DNA from: Burkholderiales bacterium
GTDB taxonomy: Bacteria; Pseudomonadota; Gammaproteobacteria; Burkholderiales; Burkholderiaceae_C
Reading direction: 5' to 3'
Assembly (NCBI GenBank): GCA_028868995.1
Contig: JAGWTH010000027.1
Span: 1-52,258, forward strand
Length of the DNA stretch: 52,258 nucleotides
Below, piece by piece: positions 1 to 9,332 of this stretch. The position numbers and the translations under genes were made by a program. Within the stretch, counting starts at the first letter, position 1. Every line of letters starts with the position of its first letter. Under the pieces are notes generated by a model. It was given only the letters and a program-made list of their open reading frames with translations, was not told the origin of the DNA and did not search any database.

Positions 1-504
1 ATCCCGGCCAACTACTACAACGAGTACGTGCTGCTGGTGCGCACGATGCAGCAGCAGAAGGTGCGGCCCAAGGCGATCTTCTCCGTGCTGGGCGGCGGCG
101 CCTCCAGCTACAAGTTCGTCAAGGAGTTCCCCGAGGCGGCGGAGGGCATCATCGACTGCAACCACTGGTTCAACCCGAAGGACAAGCGCAGCTTCGAGCT
201 GAAGAAGCGCGTCGAGGCGAAGAACCTGTTCTACAGCTACGAGATCTTCCTGACCTACACCGCCATGAAGCTGCTGGCGGACGCGATCGAGCGCGCGAAG
301 TCCACCGACCGCGCCGCGATCATCCAGGCCCTGGAGTCCAGCACCTTCTCCGACCACTTCATGCCCTACGGCCCGACCAAGTTCGTCAATGGCCAGAACC
401 TCGGCGCCCAGCCGCTGATGACCCAGGTGATGGACAAGGACATCAAGGTCATCATCCCGCGCGAGTACCGCCAGGCCGACCCCGTGTTCCCACTGAAGGC
501 CTGA
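1..504 (+). CDS. Branched-chain amino acid-type ABC transporter substrate-binding protein (3' part)
   Basis: The reading frame is open from the first base, so only the C-terminal 167 residues are present and the signal peptide lies outside the window. The sequence fits the second lobe of the periplasmic binding protein family that includes LivK and amide or urea binders: a conserved Tyr-rich hinge region, an Asn-His-Trp-Phe-Asn segment, and a C-terminal stretch rich in short strands. The stop is followed 21 nt later by the livH-type permease, and the complete permease and ATPase set follows, so it is the binding component of that importer. Ligand is not readable from the sequence. The downstream catabolic genes suggest an organic acid, amide or imide rather than leucine; this is inference. 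Confidence 0.9.
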   Translation: MPANYYNEYVLLVRTMQQQKVRPKAIFSVLGGGASSYKFVKEFPEAAEGIIDCNHWFNPKDKRSFELKKRVEAKNLFYSYEIFLTYTAMKLLADAIERAKSTDRAAIIQALESSTFSDHFMPYGPTKFVNGQNLGAQPLMTQVMDKDIKVIIPREYRQADPVFPLKA

Positions 505-525
505 CGTCGCCCCTGAGAGGACCGC

Positions 526-1398
526 GTGTTCGATTTCTCCATCCTGTTCCCGGCGGTCCTCAACGGCCTCACCACCGGCGCGGTGTACGCGCTGGTGGCC
601 CTGGGCCTGACCCTGATCTACGGCGTGCTGCACATCATCAACTTCGCGCACGGCGCGGCGCTGATGATGGCGCTGTACGGCGTCTACTTCCTCAAGCAGG
701 CCTTCGGCATCGACCCCTACCTCGCCCTGCCGGTGATGGTGGTGGTGATGTTCATGGCCGGCTACGCGCTGCAGCGCGGCATCATCAACCGCGCGAGCCA
801 CGGCAAGGACGAGAACATCCTGCTGGTCACGCTGGGCCTGTCGATCGTGCTCGAGAACGTCGCCCTGCTCGCCTTCAAGTCCGACACGCGCACCATCGAC
901 ACCTCCTACTCCCTGGCCACCGTAGCCATCGGGCCGGCCATGATCGCCGTGCCCAAGATCGTCGCCTTCTTCGGCGCGCTGGTCACGTCGGGGGTGCTGC
1001 TCTGGATCGTCAGGCGCACCGACCTCGGCCGGGCGATCCGCGCCGTGGCCAGGGAGAAGCAGGGCGCGCGGCTGGTCGGCATCGACGTGGACCACGTTTA
1101 CGCCATGAGCTTCGGCATCGGCCTGGCCTGCCTGGGCGCCGCGGCCTGCTTCCTGCTGCCTGCCTACTACGTGAACCCGCAGGTGGGCGGCGGCTTCGTG
1201 CTGGTGGCCTTCACGATCGTGGTGCTGGGCGGCATGGGCAGCTTCGCCGGCGCGCTCGTCGGCGGCCTGCTGATCGGCGTCGTCGAGTCGCTGGGCGGGC
1301 TGTGGTTCGGCGAGTCGCTGGGCCAGATCGGGATCTTCCTGCTGTTCATCGCCGTGCTGCTGTTCCGGCCGCAGGGGCTGTTCGGGGCGAAGGCATGA
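526..1398 (+). CDS. livH: Branched-chain amino acid-type ABC transporter permease, LivH family
   Basis: A 290-residue integral membrane protein of the usual LivH length. Hydrophobic helices run throughout, starting with an N-terminal segment containing Asn-Gly-Leu-Thr-Thr-Gly-Ala-Val-Tyr-Ala-Leu, a hallmark of this permease family. The conserved cytoplasmic loop that docks to the ATPase (Arg-Ala-Ile-Arg-Ala-Val-Ala-Arg-Glu) is near residue 170. The start is GTG with GAGAGG 5 nt upstream. The stop overlaps the start of the next permease gene (ATGA), indicating translational coupling. It forms the transmembrane heterodimer with the LivM-type protein. The gene symbol denotes family membership; the true substrate may differ from leucine/isoleucine/valine. 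Confidence 0.93.
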   Translation: MFDFSILFPAVLNGLTTGAVYALVALGLTLIYGVLHIINFAHGAALMMALYGVYFLKQAFGIDPYLALPVMVVVMFMAGYALQRGIINRASHGKDENILLVTLGLSIVLENVALLAFKSDTRTIDTSYSLATVAIGPAMIAVPKIVAFFGALVTSGVLLWIVRRTDLGRAIRAVAREKQGARLVGIDVDHVYAMSFGIGLACLGAAACFLLPAYYVNPQVGGGFVLVAFTIVVLGGMGSFAGALVGGLLIGVVESLGGLWFGESLGQIGIFLLFIAVLLFRPQGLFGAKA

Positions 1399-2393
1399 AG
1401 AAGGACCTGCTGCTGATCGCCCTGTTCGTCGCCACCGTGGCCCTGCTGGCGGGGACGTCGAGTTCGGGCGTCGTGCTGAATTTCGCGATGATGACGCTCT
1501 ATGCCTGCCTGATGGCGCAGGCCTGGAACCTGCTGGGCGGCTATGGTGGCCAGTTCTCCTTCGGCCACGCCCTGTTCTTCGGCACCGGCGCCTATGCCCA
1601 GGCGATCGCCCAGCTGCAGGGCCACCTCGATCCCTGGGCGGCGCTGCCGCTGGCGATCCTCGCCGCCGCCCTGGTCGGACTGGTGTGCGGCGCGCTGACC
1701 TTCCGCTACGGCCTCAAGGGCTCCTACTTCGCGCTGGTGACGCTGGCCTTCGCCGAGGTGTTCCGCATCCTGGCGCTGTCGGTGCCCTTCACCGGCGCCG
1801 GCGTCGGCCTGATGGTCCCGCTCAAGGAAGGCCCGGGCAACATGCAGTTCGCCGACCGGCACGGCTTCGTCTGGCTGGCCCTGGGCCTGGTGGTGCCGGG
1901 ACTCGTGCTGACCGCCTGGCTGCGCCACTCCCGCTTCGGCGCCTGGCTGCAGGCGGTGCGCGACAACGAGGATGCGGCGCGGGCGATCGGCGTGGATCCC
2001 TTCCGCGTGAAGCTGGGCGCCATCGTCCTGTCGGGCGCCATCATGGGCGCGGCGGGCGCCCTGTACGTGCAGGTGTTCCAGTACATCGACCCGGGCCTGG
2101 CGTACGGCCCGACCACCTCGGTGGAAGCGCTGGTCGCGGCGATCGTCGGCGGCCTGGGCACGTTGTGGGGCCCGGTGCTGGGCGCGCTCGCGCTGAACCT
2201 GCTCGCCGAGGGCACCCGCAGCCTGTTCGGCTCCCTGCCCGGCATCAACATGGTGATCTACGGCGCGGTGCTGATCGTGATCGTGATGTTCGCGCCGCGC
2301 GGCGTGCTGGGCCTGGGCCAGTCGGTGCGCCGGCTCTGGTCGCGCGCGCAGCCGCCGTCCGCCGACGCGGCGCGGGAGGCGGCCCGTGGCTGA
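1395..2393 (+). CDS. livM: Branched-chain amino acid-type ABC transporter permease, LivM family
   Basis: A 332-residue membrane protein, partner of the preceding LivH-type permease. The ATG at 1395 overlaps the livH stop by 4 nt and has a GGGGCGAAGG ribosome-binding region; an in-frame upstream ATG at 1302 lies deep inside livH and is rejected. Family signs are the segment Gln-Ala-Trp-Asn-Leu-Leu-Gly-Gly-Tyr-Gly-Gly-Gln-Phe-Ser-Phe-Gly-His near residue 45 and the ATPase-coupling loop Ala-Val-Arg-Asp-Asn-Glu-Asp-Ala-Ala-Arg-Ala-Ile-Gly near residue 190. It ends in a short hydrophilic Ala/Arg-rich tail that overlaps the livG start by 8 nt. Confidence 0.93.
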   Translation: MKKDLLLIALFVATVALLAGTSSSGVVLNFAMMTLYACLMAQAWNLLGGYGGQFSFGHALFFGTGAYAQAIAQLQGHLDPWAALPLAILAAALVGLVCGALTFRYGLKGSYFALVTLAFAEVFRILALSVPFTGAGVGLMVPLKEGPGNMQFADRHGFVWLALGLVVPGLVLTAWLRHSRFGAWLQAVRDNEDAARAIGVDPFRVKLGAIVLSGAIMGAAGALYVQVFQYIDPGLAYGPTTSVEALVAAIVGGLGTLWGPVLGALALNLLAEGTRSLFGSLPGINMVIYGAVLIVIVMFAPRGVLGLGQSVRRLWSRAQPPSADAAREAARG

Positions 2394-3143
2394 AGCGCTG
2401 CTGCGCTTGGAGAACGTCTCCAAATCGTTCGGCGGCCTGGCCGCCGTGCGCGAGGTGTCGCTGGAGCTGCCCGCGGGCAGCCTGAGCGCGCTGATCGGCC
2501 CCAACGGCGCTGGCAAGACGACGCTGTTCGCGCTGATGTCGGGCTTCCTCACGCCCGACACCGGGCGCATCGCCTTCGCCGGCGCGGACATCACCGGCCA
2601 GCCCCCGCACCGCAACGCCCGGCTCGGCATGACGCGCACCTTCCAGATCGTGCAGCCCTTCGCCGCCCAGACCGTGCGCGAGAACATCGCCGTCGGCGCC
2701 CACCTGCACTGCGCCGGCCGCCAGCAGGCGCTGGACGAGGCGGAGCTGGTGGCGCAGCGCGTCGGCCTCGCGCCGCAGCTGGACAAGCCCGCCGGCGACC
2801 TCACGGTGGCGGGGCGCAAGCGCCTGGAGCTGGCGCGCGCGCTGGCGACGAAACCGCGCCTGCTGCTGCTGGACGAGGTGCTGGCCGGCCTCAATCCGCA
2901 GGAAGTGGGCGAGATGGTGCCGGTGGTGCGCGAGATCGCCGCCGGCGGCGTGACCGTGCTGATGATCGAACACGTCATGCAGGCCGTGATGAACCTCGCC
3001 TCGCAGGTCTGGGTTCTGGCGCAGGGCCAGCTGATCGCCTCGGGCACGCCCGGCGAGGTCACCCGCGACCCGCGCGTGATCGAGGCCTACCTGGGCCATG
3101 GGACGGCGCAGCGCCTCGGGCGGCTGGCCGCGAAGGAGACCGC

Positions 3144-3147
<4 letters not shown>
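2386..3147 (+). CDS. livG: ABC transporter ATP-binding protein, LivG family
   Basis: A 253-residue cytoplasmic ATPase. Walker A is GPNGAGKTT near residue 40 and Walker B is LLLLDEV near residue 163. The signature region reads Thr-Val-Ala-Gly-Arg-Lys-Arg-Leu-Glu-Leu-Ala-Arg instead of a canonical LSGGQ, a variant common in LivG proteins of branched-chain-type importers. A H-loop His follows in MIEHVM. The start is GTG with GGGAGG upstream and lies within the 3' end of livM; the stop overlaps livF (ATGA). It pairs with LivF to drive the importer. Confidence 0.93.
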
Positions 3148-3857
<710 letters not shown>

Positions 3858-3858
3858 C

Positions 3859-5142
3859 ATGGAGCGCACACCCAGCGGCCGCACGCCGATGAGCCTCGCG
3901 CAGAAGCTGCTCGCCCGAGCCGCCGGCCGGGAGGCAGTACGCGTCGGCGAGATCGTCACCTGCCGGGTCGACCTCGCCATGTTCCACGACTCCTCGGGTC
4001 CGCGCCGCCTGAAGCCGATGCTGGAGCAGCTCGGTGCGACGATCTGGAACAAGGACAAGGTGGTCCTGGTGATGGACCACTACGTCCCCGAGCGCAACGA
4101 GGACTCGCGCCGCATCGTGCGGATCGCCCGCGAGTGGGCGCGCGAGCAGCAGCTGCCGCACGTCTACGACTCCGTGGGCATCTGCCACGTGGTGGTGCCC
4201 GAGCACGGCCACATCCGCCCCGGCCTGTTCTGCGTGGGCGGCGACTCGCACTCGCCCACCGGCGGCGCCTTCGGCGCCTACATGTTCGGCATCGGCAGCA
4301 CGGAGATGCTGGGCGTGGTGACCACCGGCGAGATCTGGGTCCAGGTGCCGCGCACGATCCTGATGCGCTGGGACGGGCGCCTGGCGCGCGGCGTCACCGC
4401 CAAGGACATGATGCTCGCGATGATCGGCCGCTTCGGCATGAACGGGGGTGCCTACCAGGCGGTGGAGTTCGCCGGCGAGGCCGTGCGGGCGCTGCCGATG
4501 CAGGAACGCATGACGCTCGCCAACATGAGTGCGGAGCTGGGTGCCCAGGTGGGGCTGGTCGCGCCCGACGAGGTCACGCGTGAATGGCTGCAGGCGCATG
4601 GCGCGCCCGGCGTCGACACGCAGCCCTGGCATTCCGATCCCGGCAGCGCCGCGGAGGAGCACGTTTTCGACGCGGCCGCCCTCGCCCCGCAGGTGGCGGC
4701 GCCCTTCAGCCCCGCCAACGCGGGCGACGCGACGCGCTTCGCGGACACCGCGATCCAGGCCGCCTACATCGGCGCCTGCACCGGCGCCAAGCTGGAGGAC
4801 CTGCGCTTCGCCGCCGAGGTGCTGCGGGGAAGGCGGGTGGCCCCTGGCGTGCGCCTGCTGGTCGCGCCGGCCAGCCATGCCGACCGCGACACCGCCGCCG
4901 CCGAAGGCACCCTGCAGGTGCTGCAGGACGCCGGCGCCCAGCTGCTGCCCAGCGCCTGCGGCATCTGCGCTGGCTACGGGGACAGCCTGGCCGCCGACGA
5001 GACGGTCATCTCCAGTTCCGCGCGCAATTTCAAGGGCCGCATGGGACCGCCCAGCACCCGGGTCTATCTCGCCTCCCCCTACACCGTCGCCGCCTCCGCG
5101 GTGGCGGGGCGCATCACCGATCCGCGCGAGGTGATGCCATGA
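3859..5142 (+). CDS. Aconitase-family hydro-lyase, large subunit (LeuC/DmdA-like)
   Basis: A 427-residue [4Fe-4S] hydro-lyase large subunit of the 3-isopropylmalate dehydratase/homoaconitase/2,3-dimethylmalate dehydratase group. The three cluster cysteines are visible: one in IGACTGAK and two in SACGICAGYG. VMDHYVP, GGDSHSPTGGAFG and SSSARNFKGRMG are family motifs. The length (about 420) fits the split bacterial/archaeal LeuC subgroup rather than true leucine-pathway LeuC (about 470). There is no leuB or leuA next to it. Context with an amidohydrolase and an isocitrate-lyase-family lyase favours hydration of a substituted maleate to a substituted malate; this is inference. The start could also be the ATG at 3889, which matches the family N-terminus better; 3859 has a GGGGG ribosome-binding tract and abuts livF. 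Confidence 0.9.
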   Translation: MERTPSGRTPMSLAQKLLARAAGREAVRVGEIVTCRVDLAMFHDSSGPRRLKPMLEQLGATIWNKDKVVLVMDHYVPERNEDSRRIVRIAREWAREQQLPHVYDSVGICHVVVPEHGHIRPGLFCVGGDSHSPTGGAFGAYMFGIGSTEMLGVVTTGEIWVQVPRTILMRWDGRLARGVTAKDMMLAMIGRFGMNGGAYQAVEFAGEAVRALPMQERMTLANMSAELGAQVGLVAPDEVTREWLQAHGAPGVDTQPWHSDPGSAAEEHVFDAAALAPQVAAPFSPANAGDATRFADTAIQAAYIGACTGAKLEDLRFAAEVLRGRRVAPGVRLLVAPASHADRDTAAAEGTLQVLQDAGAQLLPSACGICAGYGDSLAADETVISSSARNFKGRMGPPSTRVYLASPYTVAASAVAGRITDPREVMP

Positions 5143-5633
5143 ACGGCCACCGCGTCTGGCGCCTCGGCGCCGAGGTCGACACCGATGCCCTCGCCCCCGG
5201 CAGCTGGATGCAGCACGGCGTCGACGTGATCGCGCAGCACTGCCTGGAGTCCCTGCGGCCCGACTTCGCTCCCGGCGTGCGGCCGGGCGACGTGGTCGTT
5301 GCCGGCCGCGACTTCGGCATCGGCTCCTCGCGCGAGCAGGCCGCCGCGGCGCTGCGCCACCTCGGCGTGGCCGCGGTGATCGCCCCCTCGTTCGCCGGCC
5401 TGTTCTTCCGCAATGCCTTCAACCTGGGCCTGCTGCTGCTCACCTGCCCGGGCTGCGACGCCATCCAGGAAGGCGAGCGCATCGCCTTCGACGCCCGCGC
5501 CGGCACCGTCACCCGCGCCGACGGCCAGGTGCTGGCGGCCGACCCCATCCCCGGCTTCCTCCTCGCCATGGTCGAGGCCGGAGGCCTGCTTCCCCAACTG
5601 CAAAAACGTTTCCAGCCGAGGAACCCGACGTGA
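5139..5633 (+). CDS. Aconitase-family hydro-lyase, small (swivel) subunit (LeuD/DmdB-like)
   Basis: A 164-residue swivel-domain subunit, the partner of the large subunit upstream. It contains VDTDALAPG near the N-terminus, GIGSSREQAAAAL (canonical G-GSSREHA) and IAPSFAGLFFRNAFNLGLLLL, the motifs defining LeuD-type small subunits. The ATG overlaps the large-subunit stop by 4 nt and is preceded by GAGGTGA. The stop overlaps the GTG start of the amidohydrolase, showing tight coupling. The length matches the short archaeal-type LeuD/DmdB subunits, not the longer proteobacterial LeuD (about 200 residues). Confidence 0.9.
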   Translation: MNGHRVWRLGAEVDTDALAPGSWMQHGVDVIAQHCLESLRPDFAPGVRPGDVVVAGRDFGIGSSREQAAAALRHLGVAAVIAPSFAGLFFRNAFNLGLLLLTCPGCDAIQEGERIAFDARAGTVTRADGQVLAADPIPGFLLAMVEAGGLLPQLQKRFQPRNPT

Positions 5634-7105
5634 CCACTCCCCTCTACGACCTCCTGATCAAGAACGTGCGCGTGGTGCGCCCCCACGGCAACGTGGTGCA
5701 CGAGGGCGACATCGCCATCCGGGACGGCAAGTTCGCCCGCGTCGCGCCTGGGATCGATCCCACGCTTGCGAAGAAGGTGCAGGACGGCCGCGGCCTGCTG
5801 GCCTTCCCCGGCGTGGTCGACGCGCACATGCACAGCGGCATCTACTCGCCGCTGGCCGAGGACGCAGTCACCGAGTCCAAGGCCGCGGCCATGGGCGGCG
5901 TGACTTCCAGCCTCAACTACTTCCGCACGGGCCAGTACTACCTGAACAAGGGCGGCTCCTATGCCGACTTCTACCCGGAGGTGCTGGCGATCTCCAAGGA
6001 CCGCTTCCACGTGGACTACGGCTACCACCTGGCCCCCATGAGCGGCCAGCACATCGAGGAGATCCCGATGCTGATCGAGAAGCACGGCGTGGCCAGCTTC
6101 AAGATCTTCATGTTCTACGGCTCGCACGGCCTGCACGGCGCCAGCAACTCGCAGAAGGAGTTCCTGATGATCGGCGAGGACGAGCGCTACGACCTGGCGC
6201 ACTTCGAGTTCATCATGCGCGGTATCCAGGCCGCCCGCGAGCAGATGCCCGAGCGGGCCCACCAGATCTCGCTGTCGCTGCACTGCGAGACGGCGGAGAT
6301 CATGACCGCCTACACGAAGCTGGTAGAGAAGGACAAGTCGCTGTCGGGCCTGGCGGCCTACAGCGCCTCGCGGCCGCAGCACTCCGAGGGCCTGGCGGTG
6401 TTCATCGCCAGCTACCTGGCCAACGAGACGGCACTGCCCAACATCAACCTGCTGCACCTCAGCTCCCGCAAGGCGGTGCAGGCAGCCCTGATGATGGCCG
6501 ACGTGTTCCCGCACATCGACTTCAGGCGCGAGGTCACCATCGGCCACCTGATGCTGGACATCACCTCGCCTGCGGCGGAACTCGCCAAGGTGAACCCGCC
6601 GATCCGGCCGCGCGAGGACGTCGAGTTCCTGTGGCAGGCCCTGCTGGCCGGCGAGCTGGACTGGGTGGTCTCGGACCACGCCTGCTGCCGCCAGGAGATG
6701 AAGGTCCCCAAGCACTACTTCGGCAACATCTGGATGGCCAAGAGCGGCTTCGGCGGCACCGAATACCTGCTGCCCTCGCTGGTCAGCGAAGGCACGCGCC
6801 GCGGCATGGGCTACAACCACATGGCCCGCGTCACCAGCTGGGCGCCGGCGCAGCGCTTCGGCCTGAACCGCAAGGGCGACATCGCCGAGGGCTACGACGC
6901 CGACCTGGCGCTGGTCGACCCGGCGAAGACCTGGACGATCCGTGCCACGGACTCGCCCTCCACCCAGGGCTACACGCCGTTCGAGGGTCTGGAGCTGTCG
7001 GCCCGCGTGGAGGCCACCTTCCTGCGCGGCGAGCAGATCTACGCGCAGGACCGGGGCGTGATCGGCCAGCCGCGCGGCCAGTACCTGTTCCGTCCCACGG
7101 CCTGA
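5630..7105 (+). CDS. Cyclic amidohydrolase, dihydropyrimidinase/hydantoinase family
   Basis: A 491-residue metal-dependent amidohydrolase. The full binuclear centre is visible: H66 and H68 in DAHMH, the Lys to be carboxylated K158 in FKIFM, H218 in LHCE, H276 in LHLSS and D349 in VSDH. These enzymes open cyclic amides or imides (dihydropyrimidines, hydantoins, imides, dihydroorotate). The start is GTG with GAGGAA 7 nt upstream, overlapping the small-subunit stop by 4 nt. No companion N-carbamoyl amidase is seen, so classical pyrimidine or hydantoin use is not supported. Opening of a cyclic imide or lactam that feeds the aconitase-family enzyme is my inference. Enamidase-like activity is an alternative. 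Confidence 0.88.
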   Translation: MTTPLYDLLIKNVRVVRPHGNVVHEGDIAIRDGKFARVAPGIDPTLAKKVQDGRGLLAFPGVVDAHMHSGIYSPLAEDAVTESKAAAMGGVTSSLNYFRTGQYYLNKGGSYADFYPEVLAISKDRFHVDYGYHLAPMSGQHIEEIPMLIEKHGVASFKIFMFYGSHGLHGASNSQKEFLMIGEDERYDLAHFEFIMRGIQAAREQMPERAHQISLSLHCETAEIMTAYTKLVEKDKSLSGLAAYSASRPQHSEGLAVFIASYLANETALPNINLLHLSSRKAVQAALMMADVFPHIDFRREVTIGHLMLDITSPAAELAKVNPPIRPREDVEFLWQALLAGELDWVVSDHACCRQEMKVPKHYFGNIWMAKSGFGGTEYLLPSLVSEGTRRGMGYNHMARVTSWAPAQRFGLNRKGDIAEGYDADLALVDPAKTWTIRATDSPSTQGYTPFEGLELSARVEATFLRGEQIYAQDRGVIGQPRGQYLFRPTA

Positions 7106-7110
7106 CGAAC

Positions 7111-8451
7111 GTGTCCGACGTCGCACGCGTCATCCGTACGGAGACCCTCGACGCCCCGGTGCACGTGCCGGTGGCGATCGTGGGCGGCGGCGCCTGCGGC
7201 CTCATGGCGGCGATCGCACTGCGCGACCAGGGCGTGGACTGCGTGGTGCTGGAGCGCGACGCGACGCCCAGCGGCTCGACCGCGCTGTCCTCGGGCTTCA
7301 TCCCGGCGGCCGGCACCCGCGTGCAGCGATCGCTGGGCATCGAGGACAGCCCCGCCCTCTTCGCCGAGGACATCTGCGCCAAGGCCAAGGGCACGGCCGC
7401 CACCCACCTGGTGCAGGCCTACGCCGAGGCCTGCGCCGCGGCCATCGACCGACTGGGCGAGCACGGCCTGCAGTTCGAGGTGCTGACGAACTTCCTGTAC
7501 CCGGGCCACCGCGTCCACCGCATGCACAGCCTGCCCGAGCGCACCGGTGCCGCGCTGGTGGCGGCACTGCATCGTGCCGCCGTGGCCGCCGGGGCCGACT
7601 TCCTGACCTCGGCGCGGGTGACGGATCTCTACGTGGACAGCCGTGATCGCGTGCTGGGCTTGGGCATCGCCCGCCCGGGCGGCGAGGCGGAGCGCATCGC
7701 CTGCGACATGCTCCTGCTCGCCTGCAATGGCTTCGGCGGCAACCCCGCCCTGGTGCGCGAGCTCCTGCCCGAGATGCGCGACGCGATCTTCGCCGGGCAC
7801 CAGGGCAACGACGGCAGCGCGATCCAGTGGGGACGCGCCCTGGGTGCCGGCCTGGCGGACCTCGGCGGCTACCAGGGCCACGGCTCCTGGGTGGTGCCGC
7901 AGGGCGCCCTCATGACCTGGGCGGTGATGATGCAAGGCGGCGTCCAGCTCAACGCGCAGGGCAGGCGCTTCCACGACGAGACCCAGGGCTATTCCGAGGC
8001 CGCGGTGGACGTCCTGGCGCAGCCGGACGGCATCGCCTGGAACGTGTTCGGCAACGACCAGCTCTCGCTGGCGCGCGAGTTCCCCGATTTCCGGGACGCC
8101 GAAGCCGCGGGTGCGCTGCGCACCGCACGCGATCGCGAGGAACTGGCCCGCATCATCGGCTGCCAGCCCTGGGCGCTGGCGCCGGAGATCGAGAGCTTCG
8201 GCCCGCCCTTCCACGCCGTGCGCGTCACCGGCGCCCTGTTCCACACCCAGGGCGGCCTGGACATCGACGCGCAATGCCGCGTGCGCCGGCCCGACGGCGC
8301 CACCTTCCCCAACCTGCTGGCCGCCGGCGGCGCTGCGCGCGGCGTGAGCGGCAACGCGGTCTGGGGCTATCTCTCCGGCAACGGCCTGCTGAGCGCCGTG
8401 GCGGGCGGCTGGATCGCCGCCCAGACCGCAGCGCAGCAGGTCTCCACCTGA
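7111..8451 (+). CDS. FAD-dependent oxidoreductase, fumarate reductase/KstD-like flavoprotein family
   Basis: A 446-residue flavoprotein. The N-terminal dinucleotide fold IVGGGACGLMAA followed by VVLERD binds FAD. A C-terminal segment with the FPNLLAAGGAARGVSG pattern closes the FAD site as in the FAD_binding_2 family (fumarate reductase flavoprotein, urocanate reductase, 3-ketosteroid dehydrogenase). The start is the GTG at 7111, 5 nt after the amidohydrolase stop; an open frame continues upstream but only as an out-of-frame shadow of that gene. No haem-binding CXXCH or signal peptide is present, so it is probably cytoplasmic. It may introduce or reduce a C=C bond in the pathway substrate; direction and electron partner are unknown. 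Confidence 0.85.
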   Translation: MSDVARVIRTETLDAPVHVPVAIVGGGACGLMAAIALRDQGVDCVVLERDATPSGSTALSSGFIPAAGTRVQRSLGIEDSPALFAEDICAKAKGTAATHLVQAYAEACAAAIDRLGEHGLQFEVLTNFLYPGHRVHRMHSLPERTGAALVAALHRAAVAAGADFLTSARVTDLYVDSRDRVLGLGIARPGGEAERIACDMLLLACNGFGGNPALVRELLPEMRDAIFAGHQGNDGSAIQWGRALGAGLADLGGYQGHGSWVVPQGALMTWAVMMQGGVQLNAQGRRFHDETQGYSEAAVDVLAQPDGIAWNVFGNDQLSLAREFPDFRDAEAAGALRTARDREELARIIGCQPWALAPEIESFGPPFHAVRVTGALFHTQGGLDIDAQCRVRRPDGATFPNLLAAGGAARGVSGNAVWGYLSGNGLLSAVAGGWIAAQTAAQQVST

Positions 8452-8458
8452 CCAGCCC

Positions 8459-9319
8459 ATGGCCTCCTTGCTCCGTAACCTCCTCGCCCGCCCGCAGGCC
8501 CTGCTCGCACCGGGCGTGTACGACGCGCTCAGCGCCCTGGTCGCCGAACAGGCCGGCTTCGAGGCGCTGTACCTGTCCGGCGCCTCGATCGCCTACACCC
8601 GCCTCGGGCGCTCCGACATCGGCCTCACCACCGCCACCGAGGTGGCGCAGACGCTGGCGCACATCACCGACCGCGTGCGGCTGCCGGTCATCGTCGACGG
8701 CGACACCGGCTTCGGCAACGCCCTGAACGTGCAGCGCACGGTGCGCGACTTCGAACGCGCCGGCGCCGCGATGATCCAGCTCGAGGACCAGGGCTTTCCC
8801 AAGCGCTGCGGCCACCTGGATGGCAAGACGGTGGTGCCGGCGGCGGAGATGTGCGGCAAGCTGCGCGCGGCACTGGACGCCCGGCGCAGCAGCGAAACGC
8901 TGATCCTGGCGCGCACCGACGCGCTGGCCATCGAAGGCCTGGACGCGGCGCTGGAGCGCGCCGAGCGCTACCTGGAATGCGGAGTGGACGCGCTGTTCGT
9001 CGAGGCACTGCGCAGCCCGGAGCAGATGCGCGCGGCCTGCGACCGATTCGCCGCCCGCATCCCGCTGCTGGCCAACATGGTGGAAGGCGGCAAGACGCCG
9101 GTGAAGAGCGTGCAGGAACTGGGGCAGCTGGGATTCCGCATCGTCATATTCCCCGGCGGCACGGCGCGCGCGGTGGCGCATACGCTGCAGCGGTATTACG
9201 GCACGCTCAAGAACGACGGCACGACGGCCGCGATGCGTGGGGAGATGCTGGACTTCGACGGGCTGAACGGCGTCATCGGCACGCCCCAGCTGCTGGCGGC
9301 GGGAAAGAAGTACGAGTAG
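8459..9319 (+). CDS. Lyase of the isocitrate lyase/PEP mutase family (dimethylmalate or methylisocitrate lyase-like)
   Basis: A 286-residue (beta/alpha)8 enzyme. The gating loop KRCGH (115-119), carrying the catalytic cysteine C117, marks C-C bond lyases of this superfamily as opposed to the mutases. Metal- and substrate-binding elements VDGDTGFG (from residue 79) and QLED (107-110) are intact. Candidates are 2-methylisocitrate lyase, 2,3-dimethylmalate lyase or oxaloacetate decarboxylase-like enzymes. No methylcitrate synthase (prpC) or prpD is near, and the hydratase pair upstream supports a dialkylmalate lyase giving a 2-oxoacid and a short acid. It is the last gene of the plus-strand cluster and converges on fdx with a 13-nt gap. 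Confidence 0.87.
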   Translation: MASLLRNLLARPQALLAPGVYDALSALVAEQAGFEALYLSGASIAYTRLGRSDIGLTTATEVAQTLAHITDRVRLPVIVDGDTGFGNALNVQRTVRDFERAGAAMIQLEDQGFPKRCGHLDGKTVVPAAEMCGKLRAALDARRSSETLILARTDALAIEGLDAALERAERYLECGVDALFVEALRSPEQMRAACDRFAARIPLLANMVEGGKTPVKSVQELGQLGFRIVIFPGGTARAVAHTLQRYYGTLKNDGTTAAMRGEMLDFDGLNGVIGTPQLLAAGKKYE

Positions 9320-9332
9320 GCGCCGCGCCCGC

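Noticed and set aside
1167..3062. Long minus-strand open frame (631 codons) opposite the permease and ATPase genes
   Set aside because: It is antisense to livH, livM and livG, which have clear family motifs. Its translation is Arg/Ala/His-rich and motif-free, as expected for a high-GC shadow.
3859..5633. Leucine biosynthesis leuCD
   Set aside because: The subunits are shorter than proteobacterial LeuC/LeuD, leuA and leuB are absent, and the neighbours are transport and catabolic genes.
5413..7110. N-terminal extension of the flavoprotein frame across the amidohydrolase gene
   Set aside because: The upstream part is out of frame with the well-supported amidohydrolase and has shadow composition. 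The family N-terminus follows the GTG at 7111.
3859..9319. Complete anaerobic nicotinate fermentation pathway
   Set aside because: Only hydratase-, lyase- and amidohydrolase-like steps are present. The B12-dependent methyleneglutarate mutase, isomerase and nicotinate dehydrogenase are not in the window.
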